This document shows positions 23,801-35,800 of a stretch of 64,000 nucleotides of DNA, one piece after another (within the stretch, counting starts at the first letter, position 1; every line of letters begins with the position of its first letter). This DNA comes from Conchocele bisecta (lineage: Eukaryota; Mollusca; Bivalvia; Lucinida; Thyasiridae), in assembly GCA_029237695.1 (NCBI GenBank), contig CM055274.1, positions 16,729,505 to 16,793,504 of the forward strand. Reading direction: 5' to 3'. The position numbers and the translations under genes were made by a program. The notes beneath the pieces are model-generated. The model had not been told where the DNA came from, did not search any database, and saw nothing but the letters and a program-made list of their open reading frames with translations.

Positions 23801-26800
23801 TTCGTCCATTTTGGGTCAAATTTGGGAAAGAACAAACAAACAACGTCTCTAAATTAGGTCAATTATTTAATTAAACACGACAACTAATGTACGTACATAC
23901 GTGTACTACCTTTATTTCAACTTCAAACACACACAGATAATATATGTTGTGATCTCATGTAGATGATTCAAATGAGTGACCATCACAACATATAATTGTG
24001 ATGACAAATAAGAACTGTCGTGCATCCGCGCAGTCTGATCAGGTCTGCACCATTTCTTTATAAAAGTATACATTGTGATCCTCATTTGAAATGAATTATC
24101 ATAATATGTGATGCGTCATGAGCAAATGTGCCCAATTGGGGTTGCGACCAGCGTAGCCCCAGATCAGCCTGCGCATATGTGCAGTCTGATCAGGGCTGCA
24201 CCATTTCTTTATAAAAGTATACATTGTGATCCTCATTTGAAATGAATTATCATAATATGTGATGCGTCGTGAGCAAATGTGCCCAATTGGGGTTGCGACC
24301 AGTGTAGCCCCAGATCAGCCTGCGCATATGTGCAGTCTGATCAGGGTCTACACTGTTCGCTATTCGTCATTGGAACATTCTTAATGCTTCTAATAAACAC
24401 GGCATTACACTAGAGAAATTACAAACAACTAAATACCAGTGTCCTTGCTACACTTGGAACGACTCAACTCTGCTAAAAACAGTCTATCCGTAGCTTGCTG
24501 TATTTCCTGCGCGATGAACCCCTCAAACTCGTAATCGTCGTCGTCCGTTCAGGTTGTTGCTGATGCCACAGACCTTGAACGACTTCTGGATCAGCGCCGG
24601 ATTGCTCTCGAGGGAATCGACGGCCTTCTCCACCCACGCCACGACCGTCTCCTTGTCCGCCGCCTTGAGCCGCTGCTGCTCCTGATTGTCCCTGGCTTTG
24701 CTGTACCCACTCCAGCACTTCCTCAGTTCATCCTTGAAGGGTTTGTTGATGGAGACGTCCAGAGGCTGGATCTTCGACGTACATCCGCCCAGAATTACCG
24801 CCGATACAACGTTGGCACGTCGTAGCGCCTTCTTGATGTCGTCGGTGAGATGTCCACGGAACGAGTCCATCACTAGCAGCGCGCGCTCCTTGCTGGTGAA
24901 CTTTAACAAAATTTCAGTAATCCACCGTAACATGACAACACTGTCCATCCAGCCTTTCTGCCGGACACACACGATCCATCCTTTTGGAACAGGGAATTTT
25001 AGTTGACGCTTTCCCTTAAATATTATCATTGGCGGTAGAACGTCACCCGCTGCTGTCACAGCAAGCACGATGGTGAGATGACGTTTCTCGCTTCCGGTTG
25101 TCCGAATTTTGATGGATTTTCGTCCTTTCACATCCACCGTCTTCCCGGGAACAATGTCAAAGTACATGGGCGTCTCGTCCATGTTGATGATACAATCATC
25201 GTCAAACTCATCCTCCTGACGCTTCTCCTTCACGAACTCGTGAAATGACGAGATCTTTTCCTCAAGATCAGCGGGTAGACGCTGCACCAACGACGTCTTC
25301 GTCCGTAACGCCAAATTATGTCGTTTCATGAAATGGTCAGCCCAATTCCGGCTGGCCAAAAACGACTTGTCGCTTACGAGTGATCTCTCGTGGTTTGATA
25401 TGTCGTCCACCGTCACAGGAATTTGCTGGTCTCGTTGCTCCATCACCCACTGTAGGATTTGGCTGTCAATGTCGGTGCCGTAACTCACAGGCCGCCCAGT
25501 ATGCTGCAAGTGGCCCTTTTTACTTCTTCTGTGAAGTCGGTTTTCAACCAGTCAGAAATTGTACTTTTTGGAATGTTGAGTTGTCGCGCTGTTGCCCTTA
25601 CTCCGTTGAGTTTCGCGTGAGAGACGTCACGTTTCTGTTTCAGATTAAACAATTTGTAATATCCACGTATTGGTGACGGTGCTACAGGGCCAAACGGTGT
25701 TGATTTACAGTCTCTGTCGATGTCATGTGTAGATTTCCGTGGGGTGGCGGGATGAATGGCGAGAGTCGAATCGGTGGGGGCTGGCTCACTGTCACGAGCA
25801 GTGGACGGACCAGCGGTGAGAATAGAATCGACGGCGGATGGCTCATTGACACAGGCAGTGGACGGCTCAGCGATGAGAATTGAATCAAAACAAAGACGTT
25901 TTCTCGTGTCACTCGGAGTCTCCAAAAGCGGACATTTCCTAGGTCGACCCACGGCTCGTTTCGGTGTCGACGTTGGGAATCGGTGCCGTTTTCCACGATT
26001 GAGGTATGGCATCCTCGCTGGTTGTATAGCGCTTTATAAACTTATCCATTCTGTCTGGTAAGTTGTAACATTTACTAATAAAAGTGCCGTTAATTACGAT
26101 GTAATGTATTTATAAGGTAAACGCTACATTGCTCAATTTGTGCTTAATTTGAGTACGGTACATTATAAAACGCTAATTGGAAATTTCGGATTGGCCCTCC
26201 ATATGATGTGTGCGCCTCATTAAGTTGTTGTACCACACTTTTCATTCTTTTATCATACAATCGTCTCCTAATGCCCTCCGTATGATGTGTGCGCCTCATT
26301 AAGTTGTTGTACCACACATTTCATTCCTTTATCATACAATCGTCTCCTAATGCCCTCCGTATGATGTGTGCGCCTCATTAAGTTGTTGTACCACACTTTT
26401 CATTCCTTTATCATACAATCGTCTCCTAATGCCCTCCGTATGATGTGTGCGCCTCATTAAGTTGTTGTACCACACTTTTCATTCCTTTATCATACAATCG
26501 TCTCCTAATGCCCTCCGTAGTGTTGCCTCATTAATTGTTGTACACTTTTCATTCCTTTATCATCAATCGCTCCTAATGCCCTCCGTATGATGTGTGTGCC
26601 TCATTAAGTTGTTGTACCACACTTTTCATTCCTTTATCATACAATCGTCTCCTAATTATGTAAAGCCATTTAATTAATAATAACCCCGTTTGCTACAGGG
26701 ATATAATTATGGATTAGGCGCCGCGGATACGTCTCTCACAATATGTGAAAATTAGTACATTTCGCATAAAGACGTTTCGGCCCAGATTCGGCCGTTGTTT

Positions 26801-29800
26801 GTGTGTACTAATCAAGCAAGCCCAGAAGCGATTTGTAACATTGCCACTGGTTCCCGGTTTTACTGTACAATATTAACCTGCGTTAAACCGTAACTGGGTA
26901 CCTTCGGGGATTTCCCTTGGATTTCCCTTGATTGACGTTTCATGTCGCAAATAAAACATTCTTTAGACTTTCAATACTGATTTTATCATGAAATTGATCA
27001 ACCAATACACTTCATACTTGACTACCAGCAAAATAAAACCTAAATTTTCGGACACCACTTTTTAAGAATTAATTAATATTCCTAATTATTCGGACACTGA
27101 CAAAAGTAATTAATTAAAATTGTCCGGAAATATACAGTAAATACGGTAACTAGAAAATGTGTTCATAGAACACGGATGCCCCACATACCGCTTTGATAAT
27201 AAACGAGGCAAAGTTCCAAGTCCAAAAGGGGAGATAATCAAAATAAACTTTGCGCATCTACTCATCATATTAAAGGAAGATACATACCAAGTTTCAGGTG
27301 TGTAGCTAATATGGTTTAAAAGTTTTACGACTTACAAGGCAAAATTGCCAAATTCCAAGTTGAAAAGGGGGAGATAATCCATGACACGGGGGTCAAATCA
27401 AAAATCGAAATAAAGTTTGCGCATCTACCGGTACTCTTCATAAGGAAGCTACGTAATGTATCTAGTACAGTTTAAAAGTTTTATGACTTATGAGGTTGGT
27501 AACAGTGACCACAATATCACTCCATTGACATTGCATTGTATGGAAAGGTAACTTCTGATCTACCAGAATAACCCGGAATATTCAGACACAATTTATTCGG
27601 AATAAAACCCATAGAAATCTATATGGTTTCCCACTACAAAGAGCATCACAATGTTTCGGGTTAGTCTGGATGTACCAGTTTATTTGGACACCATTTGATT
27701 TGGGAAACCCCTATTTTATAGGGGTTTCCCAAAACAAATGTTGTCCAAATATTTAGGGTTATTACGGTAACTACATGGATGCTCAAGGCTGACCTGCGTC
27801 TACACAGGGCGTGATTGTTTTAAGGCACTACTTGTCAGCAGGGTGCCTGTTATCCACACTCACCTGAATTTTTCATCAACTTTCTGACACATGTATCCAT
27901 TTGAGCAATGCTGGAAAACAAAGAATATGCAAAATGTACAAGAACACTGTTGCATCCTACATGTTGTATGAGACAAACCATGTGATTTTGTACCCAAGAA
28001 AATGTGCGTTGTCTCATGAAAAATATTTACAAAATTTGCGATATATAGATGTGTTTAAAGTTGACAAAATGTTCAAAGTAAATGTTCACTTCTATTCCGC
28101 ACTTGCTCTGAACATTTCGCCGACTTTTAACGTCATTTGCAGAAAATATCACATTTTCTGTGAAACACTTTCCCCCGAATAAATGCACATCTTCTGTAAT
28201 ATGTACAAAATCAGATGGCTGACCTCATATCATGAGCCTACAATTTCAAATATTTAAGAAAATGTACCAGATAATGATACTCAAAATCAGAAAGTTTGAT
28301 TGGATTATACATAATAATAATAATAATAGTATAATAATAATAATAATTTATTTACCGAGGGTGACACATTTAGTTGATACTAATCATCCATGTGGCCCTC
28401 TATATACATGTACATAGTGCATACATAACAAGGAAACATGTACATAGACAATTACTAAATGATTGACATAGTATGTTACAACAAGAGTGCCGCAAGTCAC
28501 AAAATACGCCCGTCGAATATGGGCCAGACAGCGAAGATGCAGAAATGTGAAGCTGTCACCAAGGCAAGAAACATTAATGAGAATTTGAAAGTCTATAGCA
28601 TTATTTCTTCATCTCGTTGTGCTAAACATGTATAATAATTTAGGCAGAGATAGAAAAGTAGAGTGTAAAGTAGAAATGATAGGGAATTGGATACATTAAT
28701 GTAGAAAAAATGGCTATTAAGTTAAAAAACTGATATTTTTGTTAAAAAATACTTTTTCGGCATAAAAACACCAAGGTGCACATCTTCAATATGTGTAGAA
28801 GACGTGTGTATAATTTCAGAACGATCGACTGAACGGTTTCGGAGGAGTTGTGTACACAAACTCTGTACCGTATATAGAATTGTATAGAAAAATGTAGAAA
28901 AAATGGCTAAGTTAAAAAGGTGATATTTTTATTAAAATATATTTTTTCGGCATAAAAACACCAAGGTGCACATCTTCAATATGTGTAGAAGACATGTGTA
29001 TAGTTTCAGATCGAATCGACAGAACGGTTTCGAAGGAGTTGTGTACACGAACTATGCACTTTTTCTGTCAGCCGCCCGCCCATAATACGTACCGTTTTTT
29101 ATAACAAGAGCTGTAGGAGAACAGCATAGCTCGACTACAAACCTTAACCAAGGGAAATTAAGTAAGTAATTCAAGGTTAAATGTAGGTCAATGTCAGATA
29201 TAGGTCAGGGGTTATTGATGTACATCACTAGGAGATGAAGTTTTCCAAGTATGGTTGCTGTAGGCCCAGGAGTATTCCATCTACAAGCTTGACTAAAAAC
29301 CTTAACCAAGGGGAATTAACTAAGTAATTCAAGAGGAAATGTAGGTCAAGGTCAAATATAGATCAGGGATTATTGATGTACATCACTATGAGATGACGTT
29401 GTCCAAGTATGGTGGGTGTAGGACCAGTAGTATTCCATATACAAGCTTGACTAAAAACCTTAACCAAGGGGTGACGGTGACGCCGACGCCGGGGTGACAA
29501 CATAAGCTCTAACTATTCTTCGAATAGTCAAGCTAAAAAGGAGGCTCATTCTTAAATTTTGCTATAATTTAATATTATCGAAAAATATTTGTTTTTGCAG
29601 GTTTCATGAAACAGACAATAGGTTAGGTTTTGAACTCACAACCTTGTAGAAGTCAAGTCCTGGGGGCCGTTTCACTAAACTTTGTACGGCTAAAATGTTT
29701 GTAAGTGCAAAATTATGATAGTCTGTAAATTTCACATTAACAATGTTTTATTCTAAACAATTATTTGATTTACATTTATTGAGCATAGGATGCATATGCA

Positions 29801-32800
29801 GCCTATGCTCAATAAATGTAAATCTATCAATGGAAATTAACCAGACGATCCTAAATTTGCACTTAATACGAACATTGTAGTCGTACAAAGTTTAGTGAAA
29901 CGGACCCCTGTATTCTACCACCGAGCCACAACCCATCCTTAAAATAGTCAACATATCTGTCCTTCTATAATAAATTAAGATACAGCAGTGGATGATATTA
30001 CTATAATATTTTTCATAAATAAAGTTGAAAGTTGACAAAATTTTCAGAGTACATGCGGAATATGTACTGTGAAAATTTTGTCAACTTTTGACGCCATTTA
30101 CGGAAAATATTGTAAATTTTGTAAACGTATTTCATGAAATTACGCAGATGTCCGAAGGCAAACAATCACACGTGTCTCATACCAGGTTAACAATATCCAC
30201 TGTCATAATCTCTGGGATGCCACATTTATATAATACATACCTGCCACAGAGAGTGTCTGTGCCGGCAATCACGGCGCGTTTACCCCGAATCTCGATCTGC
30301 TGGCACCCCATATGATGGGTACCTGCCTGCAGGCCCATGGGCGGGATGGCATCTGTCACCAGGATCAAACCTGCAGGCAAAGACATATATTACAGAGAGA
30401 TAGGAAACTCTGACCCCTTCATTTGGTTGAATGAGCGAGACCATTACCTGCAGGCCCATGGGTGGTATAGCATCTGCCACCAGGATTAAACCTGCAGGCA
30501 GAGATATAAATATAAATACAGAGAGACGGGAAACTCTGACCACAAAGATTAAACCTCAACACCAGCAACTGAAGTGGTCAGTGGAAGAAGGAGGCTAACT
30601 CTATCAGGGCGGTAGCCCCCTTCTTCCACTGAACACATTATTTTGTTGAATGATTGAGACTATTACCAGCAGGCCCATGGGAGGGAGGATAGCATCTGTC
30701 ACCAGGATTAAACCTGTAGAACAGTAAATGAAGGGTTCCATGGAAGAAGGGGGCCGACTCCATCAGGCAGTTAGCCCGTCTTCCACTGAACATGTCAATT
30801 GGTTGAATTACCTGCAGGCCCATGGGCGGGAGGATAGCATCTGTCACCAAGATTAAACCAAACGGCAGCAACTGAAGGGCTCAGTGTAAATGGGTAAACC
30901 CACAAAAGGCACCAATTGAAGGGCTTCGTGTCAAGGGCATAATCCGCAAACGGCACCAACTGAAGGGCTCTGTGTAAAGGGCTAAATATTCAAAGGGCAC
31001 CAATTGAAGGGCTCAATGTAAAGGGGTAAACCCACAAAGGGCACCAAATGAAGGGCTCAATATGAAGGTGAAAACCCACAAAGGGCACCAATTGAAGGGC
31101 TCAATGTAAAGGGGTAAACCCACAAAGGGCACTAATTAAAGAGTTCGATGTAAAGGGGTAAACCCACAAAGGGCACTCATTGAAGGGCTCAATGAAAAGG
31201 GGTAAGCCCACAAAGGGCATCAATTGAAGGGCGCAATGTAAAGGGGTAAACCCACAAAGGGCACCAAATGAAGGGCTCAATATGAAGGTGAAAACCCACA
31301 AAGGGCACCAATTGAAGGGCTCAATGTAAAGGGGTAAACCCACAAAGGGCACTAATAAAATAGTTCAATGTAAAGGGGTAAACCCACAAAGGGCACTAAT
31401 TGAAGGGTTTGATGTAAAGGGGTAAACCCACAAAAGGCACCAATTGAAGGGCTCAATGTAAAGGGGTAAGCCCACAAAGGGCATCAATTGAAGGGCGCAA
31501 TGTAAAGGGGAAAACCCACAAAGGGCACTAATTGAAGGGTTTGATGTAAAGGGGTAAACCTACAAAGGGCACCAATTGAAGGGTTTGATGTAAAGGGGTA
31601 AACCCACAAAGGGCATCAATTGAAGGGCTCAATGTAAAGGGGTAAACCCACAAAGGGAACCAATTGAAGGGCTCAATGTAAAGGGGTAAACCCACAAAGG
31701 GCACCAATTGAAGGGTTCGATGTAAAGGGGTAAACCCACAAAGGGCACCAATTGAAGGGCGCAATTGTAAAGGGGGTAAACCCACAAAGGGACCAAATGA
31801 AGGGCTCATGAGGTGGAAAACCCCACAAGGGCAACCAATTGAGGGCTCAATGTAAAGGGGTAAACCCACAAGGGCACTAATAAAAGAGTTCAATGTAAAG
31901 GGGTAAACCACAAGGGCACTAATTGAAGGGTTTGAGGTAAAGGGGTAAACCCAACAAAGGGCACAATTTTGAGGGCTCAATGTAAAGGGGTAAGCCCCAC
32001 AAAGGGACATCCAATTGATGCAATGTAAAGGGGAAAACCCACAAAGGGCACTAAATTGAAGGGTTTGATGTTAAAGGGGTAAACTTACAAAGGGCACCAA
32101 TTGAAGGGTTTGATGTAAAGGGTAAAAACCCAACAAAGGGCACCAATTGAAGGGTCAATGTAAAAGGGGTTAAAACACCCAAAGGGCACCAATTGAAGGG
32201 TTCAATGTAAAGGGGTAAACCCACCCAAAGGGCACCAATTGAAGGGCTCAATGTAAAGGGGTAAACCCACAAAGGGCACCAATTGAAGGGCTCAATGTAA
32301 AGGGGTAAACCCACAAAGGGCACCAATTGAAGGGCTCAATGTAAAGGGGTAAACCCACAAAGGGGAACAATTTGAATGGGCGCAAATGTAAAGGGGAAAA
32401 CCCACAAAGGGCACTAATTGAAGGGGTTTGATGTAAGGGGTAAACCTACAAAGGGCCAATTGGGGAAAGTTTTGATGTAAAGGGGGAAACCACAAAGGGC
32501 ATCAATGAAATGGGCGGGTTTCAATGTAAAGGGGGTAAAACCCACAAAGGGCACCAATTGAAGGGTCAATGGTAAAGGAGTAAACCCCACCAAAGGGCAC
32601 AATTGAAGGGTTTGATGTAAAGGGGGGTTCCAACAAAGGGCCACAAATAAACTAAGGGACAATTTGAAAGGGAATTGATGTAAAGGGGTAAACCCAAAGG
32701 GCACCAATTGAAGGGCTCAATGGTAAAGGGCGGGGTAAACGCCCACCAAAGGGCACCAATTGTAAGGGCTCAATGTTAAAGGGGTAAACCCACAAAAGGG

Positions 32801-35800
32801 CACCAATTGAATGGCTCAATGTAAAGGGGTCAAACCCACAAACGGGCACCAATCTTGAAGGGCTCAATGTAAAGGGCGGGGTAAAAACCCACAAAGGGTC
32901 ACCAATTGAAGGGCTCAATGTAAAGGGGTAAACCCACAAAGGTCACCAATTGAAGGGCTCAATGTAAAGGGGTAAACCCACAAAGGGCACCAATTGAAAA
33001 GGGCTCAATGGTACAAAAGGAAAGGGTAAACCACAAAGGGCAAACCCAATTGAAGGGCTCAATGTTTAAAGGGGTAAACCACAAAGGTCCCAATTGAAGG
33101 GACTGCATCAATGTAAAGGGTAACAAACCCACAAAGGGCACCCAATTGAAGGGCTTCAATGTAAACGGGGTAAATCCCACAAAGGTCACCAAATTGAAGG
33201 GACTCAATGTAAAGGGGTAAAGTGGGGTAAACCCACAAAGGGCATCAATTGAAGGGCTCAATGTAAAGGGGTAAACCCACAAAGGTCACCAATTGAAGGG
33301 CTCAATGTAAAGGGGTAAACCCACAAAGGGCACCAATTGAAGGGGTCAATCAACCAATCCAATCGTCACAAAATGATTTTCAGACTAGTCAATTTATAAC
33401 AAGAGTTGTCATAAGACAACGAAGCTCGCCTGTTGGCAGCCTTCACTCAAACTTGGCACAGTTGCATAAAAAACATGAATATTATATATAATTGACCTTG
33501 GGTTAAGGGGCGTGCGGTGGACCTTGACATTGCGGTCAGTGGTGTAAGGTGGGTCGTGGGTTTGCTGTAGAATAATATAGCATATTAAGATGAATGCATG
33601 TATGAAATATCAATGCGCTCCCTGAAAACAGAAGTAAAACAAAATTTAACCCAACGTTAAGTTTATGAACGCACTAAGTTGGTGATTCTCTACAGCATGA
33701 TAGCTATTCACATGAGGAATGCATGTATGAATGTGCTAAGTTTGTGACCTTGGGGAAAGGGGTGGGGGGGGGGGGTCATGGATTTGCTGTAGCACAATAG
33801 AGGATCATCAGATGAATGCATGTATGAAATATAAAAGCGTTCCCTGTAAAGAAACAGAAGTTAAACAACATTTACCCCAATGTTAAGTTTATGAACATGC
33901 TAAGTTTGTGACCTTGACCTTGGGGTAAGGGTTGGGTGGTGGGTTGTGGATATGCTACAGCATGATAGAGGGTCATCTGAGAATGCATGTATGAAATATC
34001 AAGGTGTTCCATGAAAGGAAACAGATGTTATAAGACATTTGGGGTGGGCGGTGGGTCATGGATTCGCTATAGCATGATAGAGTTTCATCAGATGAATGCA
34101 TGTATGAAATATCAAAGCATTCCCTGTACCGAAACAGAAGTTACACATCATTTACCCCAACGTTAAGTTTATGAACATGCTAAGTTTGTGACCTTGACCT
34201 TGGGGTAAGGGTTGGGTGGTGGGTTGTGGATTTGCTACAGCATGATAGAGGGTCATCTGAGGAATACATGTATATCAAGGCGTTCCATGAAAGGAAACAG
34301 ATGTTATAAGACATTTACCCAAAGTTAAATTTATGAATATGCTAAGTTTGTGACCTTGACCTTGGGGTAAGGGTTGGGTGGTGGGTCATGGATGTGCTAC
34401 AGCATGATAGAGGGTCATCTGAGGAATGAATGTATGAAATATCAAGGCGTTCCATGAAAGGAAACATGTTATAAGACATTTACCCCAATGTTAAGTTTAT
34501 GAATGTGCTAAGTTTGTGACCTTGACCTTGGGGTAAGGGTTGGGTGGTGGGTCATGGATTTGCTACAGCATGATAGAGGGTCATCTGAGGAATGCATGTA
34601 TGAAATAACAAGGTGTTCCATGAAAGGAAAGAGAAGTTATAAGACATTTACCCAACGTTAAGTTTATGAATGTGCTAAGTTTGTGACCTTGACCTTGGGG
34701 TAAGGGTTGGGTGGTGGGTCATGGATTTGCTACAGCATGATAGAGGGTCATCTGAGGAATGCATGTATTAAATAACAAGGTGTTCCATGAAAGGAAAGAG
34801 AAGTTATAAGACATTTACCCAACGTTAAGTTTGTGGACGCCGACGCCGACGACGCCGGGGGTATGCCATAAGCTCTTATGCACTTAGTGCAGGCGAGCTA
34901 AAAAGGGGGTGTTTTGTTCTAAAAAATATGATAAGTACTTGCAAAAAGTGTAGATCCAGACGAGACGGCTCCTCATGAGCCGGCTCATCTGGATCTACAC
35001 TATTTGCCAATACCACTATACAGGCCTGTCCTGTTGAAAGGGTTAACTGATTGAATTGGAAAGTGTTTCTGCAAGTGTGAATCATATTACAAACAAGACC
35101 ATCAGGCGATATTGTTTTTCTGTCAGTTTTTCTCTCAAACAATTAGAAAGTAAAGATACACAACATGTCCCACCTTCAGGGTGCACTGTATACGCGATAC
35201 GTAAGGCGGCCGGGTGAGTGTGGATTCCATCGACGATGAGGCCGTAATACAGGACTCGGTCCGTCGGGATCTTGCTGCTAGACAATGTACCAATCAGGTG
35301 CGGGTCTCTGTGGTGGAACTGCAGGGATGATACACGTATTATTCAACAAAGTCAGCTGTAGCCTATTTCATCAACATTGCAAAGTATACTTTAGTAGCAA
35401 AGTATACTTTGAGGGAGAAATTTTCAATTCTATGATAAATTTATTAATTTTTATTATACTGAATTTATTACATTATCACAGCCAATTTGGCTGTGATAAT
35501 GTAATAAATTCAGTATAATAATTCTGCATACTTTTAATCATGAAATATATGCATTTGTTAGTTCTATATGAAATAATGCATTTCAGGAAAAATAAATGAT
35601 TACTCCCTCAAAGTATACTTTGCTAGTAAAGTATACTTTGCAATGTTGATGAAATAGGCTACTGATCATCGTGAAATGTGGCTGTGACTGGAGAAATGGG
35701 GCATATGGAATTTGAGATCCGTGTAGCTCCTGATCAAATAGCAGACAATCATGTAGCATGATAATGATATTATATTGTTTGTCTGTGTGGGTGCACTAAA

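Larger units (their letters stand above)
22249..27146 (-). mobile_element. pogo-type (Tc1/mariner superfamily) DNA transposon, 4.9 kb
   Basis: Terminal inverted repeats CCGTATTTACCGTAAATTTC at the left and, in reverse complement, CCGTATTTACTGTATATTTC at the right, both running into CCGGACA. TA dinucleotides flank both ends (22247-22248 and 27147-27148), the target duplication of the superfamily. The element lies in AMDHD2 intron 8 and holds a broken transposase (24429-26012), a 79-bp satellite, a second hairpin element and a duplicated SINE-like segment. Confidence 0.85.

Noticed and set aside
24473..24718. 81-codon Gln/Gly-rich minus frame
   Set aside because: It is a shifted reading of the transposase C-terminal region.
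31101..33282. Several minus-strand frames of repeating [19 protein letters not shown] peptide
   Set aside because: They are the 44-bp satellite read in three rotating frames within an AMDHD2 intron; frames break at every indel.
30871..33352. Regular repeats resembling a CRISPR array
   Set aside because: There are no unique spacers: whole 44-bp units are repeated, in an animal intron, without cas genes.
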